From Novosphingobium sp. G106 (GTDB lineage: Bacteria; Pseudomonadota; Alphaproteobacteria; Sphingomonadales; Sphingomonadaceae), in assembly GCF_019075875.1 (NCBI RefSeq), contig NZ_JAHOOZ010000003.1, positions 254,573 to 318,572 on the forward strand: a stretch of DNA of 64,000 bases, given 5' to 3'. Shown here piece by piece: positions 29,929 to 41,012 of this stretch (position 1 is the stretch's first letter; each line of letters opens with the position of its first letter). The notes under the pieces were generated by a model. That model saw nothing but the letters and a program-made list of their open reading frames with translations, did not search any database and had not been told where the DNA came from. The position numbers and the translations under genes were made by a program.

Positions 29929-32900
29929 TCACACGCCAAGCGCGCTCAGTGCTTCGGCCAAATCTGTCGCTCTGAAGGGCTTTGTTAGCCGGGGCAGGTC
30001 CGGCGCTACACCCTCGACGTCGGCGTAGCCCGAAATAATTAGACAGGGCAGGGTCGGTCGGTCCTGCCGCGCCAGCCTGGCAAGCCGGGTGCCGTCCATC
30101 CCAGGCATAAGATGGTCGGTAACGAGGACCGCGACGTCGTCCAAGTCCGCAAGCAGACGCAGCCCCTCCGCGGCTGAAGAGGCCTCGGCCACCTCAAACC
30201 CTGCTTCCTCGAGCATGTCGGCAGTGCTCATTCGCACGAAATCTTCATCATCGACCAGCAGAGCCAATCCGCGGTGCCCGCATCCGGTCACCTCCGCTGC
30301 GGCATCATCCGACGCACCGGCCGGCGGCTCTTCGGCGGCAGGCAACCAAAGCTCGACATTGGTGCCATATCCCACGCGACTGAAAATTCGCATGTCGCCG
30401 CCCAGCTGCTGTGCGAGCCCGTGCACCATCGACAATCCGAGGCCTGTCCCGCGTCCGATCCCCTTTGTTGAAAAGAACGGCTCGATTGCACGCGCAGCTG
30501 TCTCGGCGTCCATGCCGGAACCGGTATCTGCGACCGAAATAACCACGAATTCACCGGGCTTCATATCGCCGGTTTGATAATCTTCGACCTTACGCACATC
30601 AGCGCTTATCCGAAGCGTGCCGCCCTCCGGCATCGCATCTCGCGCGTTAACGCAAAGGTTCAGCAAGGCCATTTCGACCTGGTTTGTGTCCGCACGGGCT
30701 GGCATCAGGCCATCCGCGACATCCATGACGACCTGGATCTGCGGACCTGTCGTACTCGCCACGAGTTCCTTCATTCCCAAGACGAGCGCCCGCACGTCTA
30801 TGGCGGTCGGCTGAAGAGGCTGGCGGCGCGCGAACGCAAGTAGCCGCTGCACGAGCGTGGCGGCCCGTTCCGCCGACTGCATGGCGCCTGCGATCAGCCG
30901 GCGCTGGCGCTCGTCGCCGACTTGATTGCGGGCGAGCAGATCGAGCGCGCCGAGAATCGGGGTGAGAAGGTTGTTGAAGTCGTGGGCGACGCCGCCGGTG
31001 AGTTTGCCGAGCGCCTCCACCTTTTGCGCTTGGCGCAATTGCTCTTCGGCTTCGGCGAGACGCCGCTGCTCCTCCATCCGCTCGGTCACGTCATGAACTA
31101 TCTGGAAAGCGCCGATCTGCTCGCCCGCAGCGCTGCGCAGCGTGTTGAAGGTTATCTGAAACGCGCGGCGCTTGCGGCCTGGATCTCCGAACTCTTCGAC
31201 AAGGCTAAATTCTTCGCCGCCGAACGCACGTGCCCAGGTCTGCCGCACGTGCTCACGCTCCTCGGGCAGGTCGGCGAGGGCATCGAGCATCGAGGCACCG
31301 ACCTGCGGCCGCGTTCCGTACAGATCCTCAAAGGCCATGGCCGCGGCTTTGTTCACAGCTAGCCAGCGGAACTCCTTGTCCGCGACCAGGATGATTGCCG
31401 TCGTGTTGTCGACGACGTCCGTCAGCAGCTTGCGCTCGGCCAATCCCTCGGAAATGCGCTGCTCGAGGTTCTCGTTTAATTCGCGCAGCGACTGCTCGGT
31501 CGCTTTGCGCGCCGTGATGTCGATCGCCGTGCCGATGACGCGGTAGCAGACCTCGCCCTGGAACAAGCCGCGGCCTTTGGCGGCGACCCACCGCACCAAG
31601 CCGTCTTCCTTCCCGACCGTGCGATACTCGACATCGTAGACGGCTCTACGGACCGGATCCGTCGCCGAAGCATACGCAGCGGCCGTCGCGGCAAAATCCT
31701 CCGGGTGCAGTCCCGCATAGAAATCATCCATCGTGACTTGCACGTCAGGCGAAATCCCGAACATGGCTTTTACCCGAGGCGGCCAGAACAAGGTGCCAGC
31801 GATCACATCGACGTCCCACTGGCCGATCTCGCCAGCCTCGATCGCGAGACGCAGCTGCTCTTCGCGGGCGCGCAGGTTCGCTTGGGCTCCGACCCGCTCG
31901 ACATGAGCCCAGGAGCGAGCGGTGACTTCGCGAATGAGGTGGAGCTCGTAATCGCTCCAGTGGTGCGGCGCCTTTTCGTGGATCGCCATCAGCGCGGCAA
32001 GACGCCCGTTCTTAATCAGCGGCATGCAAATGGTCGCGGCAATGCCGATGTCCTGAAAGGTCTTGGCTTCCTCCGGCGCGATTTCTGCCAGATTGTCGTT
32101 GATGATGAGCGGCCTGCCAACGCCGAGTTCCCGAACAGCCATCTTGCCAAAATCGGCGAGACTTTAATGACCCAGAATGGAAGGCGATCCCCGTGCGTGC
32201 CAGTTGCCCCGAATGGTGAAACCGTCCTGATCCTCATCCATGTCGGCGTAGGCGCAGTTTGAGATTCCTAGGTGCGCTGCAACCAGGTTCGTCGTCACCG
32301 CCAAAATGTTATCGGAGTCGTCAAGTCCAGCGACCGCCTGGCCGAGCTCATCAAGGAAGCGGTATAACTCCTCGCTTTTCGCAAGCCGACGTTCGGCCAC
32401 TACGCGTTCGGTGATGTCGAACACCATGGCCAAGCTGCCGATCGGAGTGCCCCGGTCGTCGCGGATCGGCATGTACTCGAGGTCCATGAAGACCTGCTCG
32501 GGGCGAGCGTGCCGCCACAGCTCCAGCTCCTGGGCGTGGAAGCTGAGCGACTCTCCTGCGAGGCCCGCCGCGATGACTCTGGCGTTGAAGGCGCGCGCTT
32601 CCGGCCAGACGTCCAGCAGCTTGCCGCCGAGCGATGCGGGATGGCGCGGCCCGCACACCTGAGCATAGCCATCGTTGTAAATGAGAATGCCGTCAGCGCC
32701 CCAGATAACAACCATCGGTACCGGCGAGGAAAGCACCGTCTGGACGTTGGCCTTAAGTTCGATGGGCCAATCCGTGATCGGGCCAAGGGGCGTCGACGCC
32801 CAATCCTTGGCACGAATCAAGTCGCCCGCCTGGCCGCCGCCGACAAGGCCGCCGATGGGTACTTCAGTTGCTGCGCGCTCCATGGATTGCACCCTTAGCT

Positions 32901-32976
32901 TGGCTCTGGCCGCTCGAACAGCCGAGGGCTGGAAAAAGCATGGCAACGAGCAATCTTTCAGATGTTCGTGCTGCAA
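29929..32976 (-). pseudogene. hybrid sensor histidine kinase, split by an in-frame stop
   Basis: This would be a soluble PAS/GAF hybrid kinase of about 1,000 residues. In order: PAS (DWASTPLGPITDWP, then FMDLEYMPIRDDRGTP), GAF (FLDELGQAVAG to the stop, resuming SLADFGKMAVRELG), two PAS/PAC domains, HisKA with the phospho-His in [20 protein letters not shown], HATPase_c (LNLCVNARDAM, DTGSGM, GLGLSM) and a receiver domain (ALLVDDEDFV, LVTDHLMPGMDG with the phospho-Asp). TAA at 32164-32166 sits inside the GAF domain; frame on both sides is the same, so this is a substitution (Tyr expected: GHxSLADFG). The second part alone could still be translated from 32142. An alternative start is 32883. Confidence 0.85.
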
Positions 32977-33184
32977 AGCCCTGCGACATTCAGAATCCTT
33001 CGGGGCATCCTCGCTACCGGCACATGTAAGGGTAGATGATGATTTGCTCTAAGTTGGCGCCAACTTCTAGTGCGCTATAGAAGCCGCCGAAGGACTTCCC
33101 GCAAAAGATCCCATGGCGAGGGTGGATAGCGGCTGACACTCTGGCAGAGTTCGGTTGCTGACCCCTAACTCCGTGGAGGCAACC

Positions 33185-34342
33185 ATGCTTGCAGCAGATC
33201 GACCCCATGCGCCCGCCGCTATCCGTATAGATCTTGGCGCGATCTTCGTTTCGATGGAACTGTCTAAATCAACGTGGCTGATCACGTCTTTGTCGCCGGG
33301 CGCCGGCGAGCGGATGTCGAAGCACGTTGTGCGCGCCGGCGATGTTGCCGGGTTATTGGAGCGCTTCGCCCAGCTTCGTGCGAAGGCGCAGGCGCGAACC
33401 GGACAGGAGTTCGGCTTCATTGTCATCCAGGAGGCCGGTCTCGATGGTTTCTGGATCCACCGGGTCCTGGAAAGCGAAGGTATCGAGAGCCATGTCGTTG
33501 ACCCGGCGTCGATCGCGACATCCCGCCGACGCCGACGCGCGAAGACGGACAAGATCGAGGGCGAAGCGTTGGTCCGTGCCTTGCTCGCCTACAAGCGAGG
33601 CGAACCACGCGTCTGCGCGATGGTCAGGCCACCCAGCGTCGAGGAGGAAGATCGGCGTCGCATCTGCCGCGAGCGCCAGGTGCTGATCATCGAGCGCACC
33701 CAGCATATCAACCGGATCAAAGGTTTGCTCTTCACCCAAGGCATCACCGGATATGAGCCGCTCCGTCGGGATCGCAGAGGTCGCCTCTCAGACCTCAGAA
33801 CAGGCGATGGACGCGTTCTCGCGGCTCATGTCAGGTCGCAGATTGATCGAGAACTCGATCGTCTCGAGCTGATCATCGAACAGATCAAAGCCGTCGAGGA
33901 CGAACGCGCTTTGCTCATCGCTGCACAGGCGGACAATACGCCCGCGGCGATGCTCCTCAACCTTAAAGGTATCGGACCCGAGTTCGCGATAATCCTTTAT
34001 TCTGAGGGGCTGTTTCGCCATTTTGATAATCGGCGTCAGCTGGCAGCCTATGCTGGACTGGCACCCACGCCCTGGCAAAGCGGTTCGATCAGACACGAGC
34101 AGGGCGTCTCCAAGGCTGGCAACGCCAGGCTTCGAACGACCATGGTGGAGCTGTCATGGCTCTGGGTCCGCTATCAGCCGGACTCTGCACTGGCGCGCTG
34201 GTTCCAGGAGCGCGTGCAACACAACGGTGGTCGGCACAAAAAGCCGGCAATCGTCGCGCTTGCTCGCAAGCTCCTGATCGCCCTGTGGAAGTATGCGACC
34301 GCTGGCGTGGTCATCGAAGGAGCCATTATGAAGGCAGCTTGA
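33185..34342 (+). CDS. IS110-family transposase
   Basis: IS110 enzymes combine an N-terminal RuvC-like DEDD domain with a C-terminal transposase_20 domain. Here the first is seen as FVSMELSKSTWLI, then the segments QEAGLDGFWIHRVL and SRRRRRAKTDKIEGE. The second is seen as NLKGIGPEFAIILYSEGL and LAAYAGLAPTPWQSG. The 385-residue length is normal and the frame is intact. The ATG at 33185 has GGAGG six bases upstream; the frame opens earlier at 33155. IS110 elements lack inverted repeats, so ends are not set; about 250 bases after the stop probably belong to it. Confidence 0.92.
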   Translation: MLAADRPHAPAAIRIDLGAIFVSMELSKSTWLITSLSPGAGERMSKHVVRAGDVAGLLERFAQLRAKAQARTGQEFGFIVIQEAGLDGFWIHRVLESEGIESHVVDPASIATSRRRRRAKTDKIEGEALVRALLAYKRGEPRVCAMVRPPSVEEEDRRRICRERQVLIIERTQHINRIKGLLFTQGITGYEPLRRDRRGRLSDLRTGDGRVLAAHVRSQIDRELDRLELIIEQIKAVEDERALLIAAQADNTPAAMLLNLKGIGPEFAIILYSEGLFRHFDNRRQLAAYAGLAPTPWQSGSIRHEQGVSKAGNARLRTTMVELSWLWVRYQPDSALARWFQERVQHNGGRHKKPAIVALARKLLIALWKYATAGVVIEGAIMKAA

Positions 34343-34877
34343 CCCGGCACCTTCCACCCATCCCCGGAGCCCGATCAGCTTCGTGGATCCAGGAGGCGAA
34401 CCGAAACGGCTGTTGGCTTCAAATGCCGCCTGAAAGACTGGTCTCGCCCTCCTGAGCCCGTGCCCGCCGCAAGCGGGATAATGGTGCAGCCGTTCCGGAC
34501 GGCGACCGCATGTGAGCTGGATATGGGTCGATCCGTCGATCCGCGTCATGCAACGGGCAAAGCCTGGATCCGATCGCCAAGGAGACGACCAATGCTGTCA
34601 CCAAGTTAAACCTTGACCGACGTCCTCGTCATGTGAGCGGCCGTTCTTTCGGAAGGTCAGGTGTCGCCGGCTAAGCTGCCATGAGGGGGGTGGTATCCCT
34701 AACTTCCTCGCCCCAACATGCTGATCGCATCTCACCGCTAAGCATCGCGACGTTAGGATTTCCCAATGTCGTTACGTTGGAGATGTCTGTTATGTTGATG
34801 ACGCCAGTTTGATAGCGACCCTGGCATTCGGTGCCCTTGGCGAGGTGCGATCTCGCCAAGGGCATTTGTCCTCGCAA
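34343..34877. other. IS110 3' flank and intergenic
   Basis: The first part is probably the non-coding end of the IS110 element. The rest is the upstream region of the small gene at 34878. A palindromic GGTGCCCTTGGCGAGGTGC / CTCGCCAAGGGC arrangement near 34830-34865 can form a hairpin just before that gene. Confidence 0.4.
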
Positions 34878-35069
34878 ATGAGATTGCGGATCGGGACGGT
34901 GACGGACGCGAAATCAGGATTGCCCCAGAATGCCGTCGAACGGGCGTTCGAGCTCGCAAAAAGCGGCGCCTACAGGAACATAAAGCAGGTCAGCATTCAG
35001 CTGGACAAGGAGGGCTATCTCAATGCCCGCGAGTATCTCGCCGGGCGCTCGATCAGACTTCAGCTTCTA

Positions 35070-35893
35070 GGTTGTGTGGCCTCTTAGGATTCCCATTTTT
35101 GGCAAAGTCTGATTCAAGGCTGTCTTTTTGGAGGCGGCTTTGGGTGTGATGGACCGATTGGTGTTGAGCGATGCGGCGTGGGAGCGGATGGCTCCTTTGA
35201 TCATCGGACGCCCTGATCAGAAGGGCTCGACCGGCCGGGACAACCGCATGTTCGTCGAGGCAGTTCTCTGGATCGTGCGGACGGGTTCGCCCTGGCGCGA
35301 CCTTCCTGAGGTGTTCGGAGACTGGAACAGCGTGTTCCGGCGCTTCAGCCGATGGAGCGCGAAGGGTGTCTGGTGGCGGATATTCGAGGCGATGTCCGAT
35401 GATCCGGACTTCGAGTATCTGATCGTAGATTCCACCGTGGTTCGCGCTCACCAACATGCAGCGGGGGCCAAAAAAGGGGGTCTGAAGATCAAGCCATCGG
35501 CCGTTCCCGCGGCGGCTTGAGCACCAAGATCCACCTTGCGGTTCGCGGTCTGGGCTGCCCAGTACGGTTTGCTCTTACCGCCGGTCATCGCGGCGATGTG
35601 CCGCAAGCCGCACCGCTGATCGGAGGGCTCCCCGCCAAGGTCGTCATGGCCGATACCGCCTACATCGCGGCAAAGGGCGCTGTCGCTGTCATACCCAGTA
35701 ACCCGTCGCGCGCCCGCAAGCATCCGCTCGACAAGCATCTCTACGTGCAACGCCATCTCGTCGAATGCTGCTTCAGCAAGCTCAAGCAGTTCCGTCGGGT
35801 CGCCACTCGCTTCGAGAAAACCGCTCGAAACTATCGCGCCGTCGTCACCCTCGCCGCAATCGTCCTATGGCTCAGATAAGTGTCCACACAACC
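35070..35893 (+). mobile_element. IS5-family (IS427-like) element, copy A
   Basis: The ends are inverted repeats starting GGTTGTGTGG (left 35070; right complement ending 35893), flanked by TA at 35068-35069 and 35894-35895, the expected 2-bp target duplication. Length is 824 bp. Compared with copy B (55753-56598) it lacks 24 bases after 35661 and differs at four homopolymer runs. It sits inside the small gene at 34878. Confidence 0.9.
35149..35879 (+). CDS. IS5-family transposase, two overlapping frames, -1 frameshift expected
   Basis: The first frame (MDRLVLSDAAWERM, IVDSTVVRAHQHAAGAKK) holds the first catalytic Asp and ends at 35520. The second (RGGLSTKIHLAVRGLG, KVVMADTAY, VECCFSKLKQFRRVATRF) holds the second Asp and Glu. 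They join by a -1 shift at AAAAAAG in the run near 35470, a known mechanism in IS427-group elements. The 24-base in-frame deletion removes DADHFRQA right after MADTAY, so activity is doubtful. The Met at 35149 is the likely start. Confidence 0.75.
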
Positions 35894-35929
35894 TAGCCGT
35901 TCTGCACAAAGAGATCGAGGTTCGGCACA

Positions 35930-36735
35930 GCGAACAAGCCAAAGCGACATGAATACGTTGCCGCGCAGACTTCAGTAACAACTCCGCGCGCGGGCGCGTA
36001 ACTCCGCCGGCATTGATCAACCCGACGCGGTCAACAGCGACAGTCTGTTCTTGCACGGCATTATCGACCTTCGAGCCGAACAGCGTGACGTTCGCCGAAA
36101 AGCCACCGCGCGGTAGGCAAGGTCGAGCGATGCCGTCTCTGCTGTCTCCACCTTCAGGCCGAAAAGAGGTTCGAGACGCGAGAGACCCGCCGCTGTGACC
36201 TCCTCCACGAACGGCGTGGGCGCATCGAAGCCAAGGCCTTAGAACGCGCGGATCGTCTAGGGGTCGGGCTTGTAGTTTGCGGGAATGCGAGGGCGAGGTG
36301 CGATCCGTACCTGTCGTGGTCGTCCCACCGCGCGCTACCAGACAATGTCAGATTGTCGGTAACCTTGTCTCGATCTGGGCGAACACGCCCGGCACCGTGT
36401 AGACGTAGTTGAAGACGGGGAATGTTTTCGAGCGGTAGCCGTCATTCTGGATCACTGCGCCCGCGAGCCAATTTGTCAACCCAGCATCTATCGAGAGCGA
36501 CGACTCGCCAAACTCGGTATCGCCGTTTAACCTCGTCGAAGAAAAACCCCCTGTGAAGCGGGCGAGAGCTTGCATATCGAAAGTGACAGTCAGCCTCAGG
36601 GCGCTGGTATATCGACTGACGCCAAGGCGGGCCATAATACTCAGTCCACATGTGTCGACACGTCGTCGTCGAATGTATCCTGGTGTGCTGCCACCTTGAT
36701 CTGGTCAGTGGCTTGGGGGCCTGGATCATCGTAGC
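35930..36735 (-). pseudogene. TonB-dependent receptor barrel remnant
   Basis: Minus-strand frames together give receptor-like strands: TFDMQALARFTGGFSSTRLNGD, WLAGAVIQNDGYRSKTFPVFNY, GVFAQIETRLPT, LTLSGSARWDDHDRYG, AGLSRLEPLFGLKVETAE, VTLFGSKVDNAV and LINAGGVTRPRAELL. The plug domain and the C-terminal strands are absent and at least four frame changes occur. It was probably an outer-membrane receptor. It lies between the IS5-disrupted gene and the polysaccharide region. Confidence 0.65.
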
Positions 36736-36975
36736 AGCACGGACGCATAGAGCGTTGTCGGTCTTAACTTTGAGTAAGTTCCGACGAAAAAACTTTCTTT
36801 TCCTCTTTCACCCTCATTTCGCGAACCTCAAGGGGTGCAACGTAAGTGCTGTGACAGGCCACGGCGGTCATCAGCGAATGCCATCGGCGAACTCATGTCA
36901 TGGACCGCCGTGGCCTGAGCGCAGCGCCTACACAACTGCCTGCCGCCCGCACAGAAGTAGCAAGGGCGGAGCCGA

Positions 36976-37671
36976 TCAGGCGGGGCGGCGGACCCGCACG
37001 ACATACTGGACAGCGACGAAGCGGCGCAGCAGCCCGAACGAGACCTTGTCGAGAACCTTGTGCAGCCGCCTGCCGATATTCGTCTGGATTTCCTCGCAAA
37101 CGAGGCCCGAGCTGGTGGCAAGCTCGATCACGCCGTGCCGTGCGAACCAGCGGATATGGGTGCGGTCCATCACGCCGGATTCTACCAGATTGAATCGGCC
37201 TTGGAGTAGCAGCGGACCCACCAGCGACCAGTGATTGACGTTGGGCAGGCTGATGACCATCACCCCGCCGGGCCGCAGGGATTTGTGCACATGCTTGATC
37301 GCGCCCCAGGGATCGCGAAGGTGTTCCAGAACATCGAGGCAAAGGATCGTATCGAACGGCGCGTTTTCGGCGAGGACGTCATCCAGGAAGTCCGTGTCCT
37401 CGAGATCGGCGACATAGCCCTTGTCGACGCCCTTCGCCCAGGCGCTGGTCACGTGATCGATGACGATGACTTCGCTCGCCCGGCCTAGTTCCTTCAAGGC
37501 TGCGCCGGTAGCACCGATCCCGCCGCCAAGATCGAGCAGGCGGCCTGCATTCTGGGGTACCAAAGCGAAGACATCGCTGCGGACGAGGTCGTGATAGTTG
37601 GAAACCGCTTCAACCACAGTGAAACCCCACAATCGAAATCCTTCTTTCACCTCCGGAAGCGCGAATGTCAA
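36976..37671 (-). CDS. class I SAM-dependent methyltransferase
   Basis: The 231-residue product has the SAM-binding motif I (RLLDLGGGIGATGAAL), the acidic strand-2 end (VIVIDHV), motif near FDTILCLDVLEHLRDPW and post-motif RPGGVMVISLPNVNHW. This resembles methyltransferases of O-antigen and exopolysaccharide loci. The gene ends in a polysaccharide cluster, so the acceptor may be a sugar or lipid-linked glycan (inferred). Downstream 180 bases hold no gene. Confidence 0.87.
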   Translation of the reverse strand: MTFALPEVKEGFRLWGFTVVEAVSNYHDLVRSDVFALVPQNAGRLLDLGGGIGATGAALKELGRASEVIVIDHVTSAWAKGVDKGYVADLEDTDFLDDVLAENAPFDTILCLDVLEHLRDPWGAIKHVHKSLRPGGVMVISLPNVNHWSLVGPLLLQGRFNLVESGVMDRTHIRWFARHGVIELATSSGLVCEEIQTNIGRRLHKVLDKVSFGLLRRFVAVQYVVRVRRPA

Positions 37672-37689
37672 AAACCGGGGCCGCGATCT

Positions 37690-37897
37690 TCGAGACGATC
37701 GCGTTCGGCGAGGAGATCCGCCAGGTGGGCCTCGACCAGATCACCGCGCAGATCGAGGCCGCGCCGATCGGCGTAACGCGGTCATCGGGACCATCGTCGA
37801 AAGTCAGCGCGACGGCCGGCGTGGCCGAGCGAACCCGCTCTATCGTACCGATGGGCGACAAAATCGGCTCGACGAGATGTTTCGCCCTGCGGCGCAT
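37690..37897 (-). pseudogene. polysaccharide deacetylase N-terminal remnant
   Basis: From the Met at 37897 the frame reads VEPILSPIGTIERVRSATPAVALTFDDGPDD, with the TFDDGP motif of NodB-type deacetylases. After DDRVT it loses the family pattern; in another frame VEAHLADLLAERDRLEDRGPG resembles a later part. Only the first ~45 residues are clearly preserved. It lies between the methyltransferase and the glycosyltransferase on the same strand. Confidence 0.6.
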
Positions 37898-37938
37898 AGA
37901 GGGACTGAGTCCCGTGCGCGCGCATTGCGAAAGGAAGC

Positions 37939-39118
37939 TCAGCACGCTTGCTCGCCCCATTCCCGCTGGCGCTCGGACTGCCATTGCTGCCGAAGGAGAG
38001 TAGCCACTTCGTGCGCCCAGGCCGGCCAGTTCAACCGGCGCTGGCTGTAATCCGCTGCCGCGTGAGCCATGTCGATATACCGCGCCCGGTCGCTGAGCAG
38101 GGCGTTTATCTCGTTGGCGAACTCTGCCGGGCCGGCGGAGGTATCGAGCAGAATTCCGGTTTTGCCGGGATCGAAATTCCCGGACACGCCACCCGTGTCG
38201 TAGGAGATGGACGGCACGCCGAACGATGCCGCCTCGGCAACGACTACGCCCAGCGCCTCGAACTGCGTCGGCAGCATCAGGATATGGGCGTTCTGGAAAA
38301 GTCCGGTCAGGCGATCGCGGTCAGCCTCGACGTTCTTGTTCAGAAATCCATGGAAGGTGACGCCCTCGATCGTCGGCGGGGGCGTGGAAGGCACGCAGCC
38401 GGCAATATCGAGATGGACGCGGCATCCCCGGTCACGCAGCAGTTCAGCGGTCTTCAGGGCGATGTCGCCGCCCTTCCCGACCCAATCGACCCCGACGAAC
38501 AGGATGCGCCATTCGTCGAGCGACCGCTCCTCGGGCGGCTTGATATCGACCGATGGCAGGTTCGCGCCCCACGGCACCTGGAATGCCCGATCGGGCGCCG
38601 CCGCATGATCCTTGATTGCGGAAGCCTGGGCCCAACGCGAGGGGGAAGAACGCAGCGATCGATCCGGAAATGCTGGTCGTTTCCAGCTCGGCCGCGCTGG
38701 CCTTGAGGTTGGCGCTGAGCGCGTTGTGCCGCGGGTTGTAGTTGACCATGGCCGACTGCGTCGCATCCGACACGAAGACCGTCTTGTTCGTGCCGGTGAG
38801 GAGCGCGCAGATCGGCGTCGCGGCGACGACGAAGACCATGTCGGAATCGCTGCGCTTGAGCTGCTCTACCGTCGGCCCCGCGCCGAAGCGGGTCCAGGCC
38901 CGTGACCAGAAAAGGTCGATCTTCCCCAGGCTCAACCTGCGGATGAGGCGCCGGAAAAACGGGAATCCGGGCCGCCAGGGCTTTCTGATGACGAGGCCGA
39001 GATCGAACTCCTTTCCCAATGCCTGCAGCATGTGAAAAGGCGTTCCAGACCAAGTGTGGATATCGAGCGGGTCCCCGGCGCAGACGAAATCGATCTTCAA
39101 CTTTTTGGAAGCTGACAT
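37939..39118 (-). pseudogene. GT4-family glycosyltransferase, one frameshift
   Basis: The N-terminal half (39118 to about 38640: KLKIDFVCAGDPLDIHTWSG, VFVVAATPICALL) and the C-terminal half (about 38640 to 37939) lie in two frames. The C-terminal half carries the GT4 features WRILFVGVDWVGKGGD, FHGFLNKN, ILMLPTQFEALGVVVAEAASFGVPSISYDTGG with the EAxxxGxxxI-type pattern. Joined at LETTSISGSIAAFFPLA and WAQASAIKD, the protein has about 390 residues, normal for the family. One indel separates it from function. Confidence 0.78.
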
Positions 39119-39378
39119 ACTCGGTCGATCCATCCTCGCGCTCGTCCGTTTACTGCCCGTCCGATAGCACAGAAGTCGTTAGCGGGATGGCTTGCCAGGC
39201 CGTCTAGGTCGCCCGCCAGCCGCATCATTTTGGGACAAAGCGAGGCGGCACAAAGGCTAAGGCCGCCCCACGACGGCAATGCGATTGACCGCGCAAGTTC
39301 CGCCGCTTAAGCGATGCCCTACCTCCAAACTGTGACAAGCAGCCGATGCTACGCGGCTGAAACGAAGGTGAGAACCGG

Positions 39379-39951
39379 ATGTTGCCCAAGCTGATCCGGC
39401 CGCGCCGCTACGGCGACAACAGGGGCTGGTTTACCGAAAGCTATAACGCGAGGCGATACGGCGAAGCCGGCATCCGTGATACGTTCGTGCAGGATAACCA
39501 CAGCTTCTCGGCACCCAAGGGAACGCTCCGCGGGCTGCATTTCCAGGCCATCCCGAACGCCCAGGCCAAGCTCGTGCGCTGCGTGGCGGGTGCCATCTGG
39601 GACGTCGCGGTCGATATTCGCGACGGGTCGCCTACACGCGGCCGCTGGGTCGGCGCGGAGTTGACCGCCGAGGGCGGGGAACAGCTCTATGTCCCGGTGG
39701 GTTTTGCGCACGGCTTCGTCACGCTGACCGAAGATGCCCACGTGCTCTACAAGGCCGGCGATCTTTTTGCGCCCGAGAGCGAGGGTTCGATCCGCTGGGA
39801 CTCGCCCGAACTCGCGATCGCCTGGCCGCTGGACGGTGGCTGCCCCGTGCTTTCCGACAAGGACGCTGTCGCCCCCGCGTTTGCCGATCTGACGGCGGTG
39901 TTTCCCTATGAGGGCGACCCGCTCGGCGATCTCGAGGAGATCGTGCTGTGA
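39379..39951 (+). CDS. rfbC: dTDP-4-dehydrorhamnose 3,5-epimerase
   Basis: RfbC/RmlC converts dTDP-4-keto-6-deoxyglucose to its 3,5-epimer on the way to dTDP-rhamnose. The 190-residue cupin has [21 protein letters not shown] with the catalytic His, [29 protein letters not shown] and [14 protein letters not shown]. Its stop overlaps the rfbB start (39948). It is the first gene of the rfbC-rfbB-rfbD operon. Confidence 0.95.
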   Translation: MLPKLIRPRRYGDNRGWFTESYNARRYGEAGIRDTFVQDNHSFSAPKGTLRGLHFQAIPNAQAKLVRCVAGAIWDVAVDIRDGSPTRGRWVGAELTAEGGEQLYVPVGFAHGFVTLTEDAHVLYKAGDLFAPESEGSIRWDSPELAIAWPLDGGCPVLSDKDAVAPAFADLTAVFPYEGDPLGDLEEIVL

Positions 39952-41012
39952 TCCGCCGCCGCGTCCTGGTGACGGGAGGGGCCGGCTTCATCGGCTCGGC
40001 CGTCGTGCGCCATCTCGTCGGCGATCTCGGCGCCGACGTGCTGGTGCTCGACAAGCTGACCTATGCGGGCAACCTCGCTTCGCTGGCGCCGGTCGTCAGC
40101 GATCCGCGCTACCGCTTCCTCAGGGCCGACATCTGCGACGGATCGGCCGTGGCCGCGGCGATCGGCGAGTTCCAGCCCGATGCGATCATGCATCTCGCGG
40201 CCGAGAGCCATGTCGACCGCTCGATCGACGGACCGGCGGCCTTCATCGAGACCAACGTGGTCGGTACCTTCCGCATGCTGGAGGCGGCGACCGCCTATTG
40301 GCGCGGGCTCGATGCCGCGGGCCAGGACCGGTTCCGCTTCCACCACATCTCGACCGACGAGGTGTTCGGGGCGCTGGGCGACGAGGGCAAGTTCGACGAC
40401 AGCACCGCCTACGATCCGCGCTCGCCCTATTCGGCGAGCAAGGCCGGGTCCGACCACCTCGTCCGCGCCTGGCACCATACATATGGCCTGCCGGTGCTGA
40501 TCACCAACTGCTCGAACAATTACGGGCCCTATCACTTTCCCGAGAAGCTCATCCCGCTGATGATCCTCAAGGGCCTGTCGGGCGACCGCCTGCCGGTCTA
40601 CGGCGACGGCTCGAACGTCCGCGACTGGCTGCACGTCGAAGACCATGCTCGCGCGCTGGCGGCGGTGGTGGAGCGCGGTGCGCCGGGGGCGACCTACCTG
40701 ATCGGCGGCAATGCCGAGCGAACGAACCTGCAGGTCGTCGAAGCGATCTGCGACCTGCTCGATGCCAACGCCCCGCGTGACGACGGCCAGAGCCGGCGCA
40801 CGCAGATCGGTTTCGTCACCGATCGCCCGGGGCACGACTATCGCTATGCGATCGACGCCTCGCGCATCCGCGACGAACTGGGCTGGACGCCGCAGGAAAG
40901 CTTCGGCAGCGGCATGGCGGGGACGGTGCGCTGGTACCTCGACAACCGCGACTGGTGGGAGGCGATCCAGGCCGGCACCTACCAGGGCGAGCGGCTGGGC
41001 GTGAATGGCTGA
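39948..41012 (+). CDS. rfbB: dTDP-glucose 4,6-dehydratase
   Basis: RfbB/RmlB is an NAD-dependent extended SDR enzyme making dTDP-4-keto-6-deoxyglucose. Visible features: the Rossmann motif [45 protein letters not shown] with the catalytic Thr/Asp/Glu, YSASKAG with Tyr and Lys, [14 protein letters not shown] and the [14 protein letters not shown] end. The length of 354 is normal. It is coupled by overlap to rfbC and to the rfbD remnant. Confidence 0.96.
   Translation: MIRRRVLVTGGAGFIGSAVVRHLVGDLGADVLVLDKLTYAGNLASLAPVVSDPRYRFLRADICDGSAVAAAIGEFQPDAIMHLAAESHVDRSIDGPAAFIETNVVGTFRMLEAATAYWRGLDAAGQDRFRFHHISTDEVFGALGDEGKFDDSTAYDPRSPYSASKAGSDHLVRAWHHTYGLPVLITNCSNNYGPYHFPEKLIPLMILKGLSGDRLPVYGDGSNVRDWLHVEDHARALAAVVERGAPGATYLIGGNAERTNLQVVEAICDLLDANAPRDDGQSRRTQIGFVTDRPGHDYRYAIDASRIRDELGWTPQESFGSGMAGTVRWYLDNRDWWEAIQAGTYQGERLGVNG

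Larger units (their letters stand above)
34878..35952 (+). pseudogene. ERAFELAKSG-family small protein, copy 2, interrupted by an IS5-type element
   Basis: Exons-like halves 34878-35069 and 35896-35952 flank the element at 35070-35893. Joining them with one TA gives an open frame of 83 codons: MRLRIGTVTDAK, AVERAFELAKSG, LDKEGYLNAREYLAGRS, then IRLQLLAVLHKEIEV and a stop. The restored QLLAV matches the uninterrupted copy 3 (LRKQLLAVIRSNEN), which proves the original frame. As it stands the product would end 15 bases into the element (LLGCVAS). Function unknown. Confidence 0.82.
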
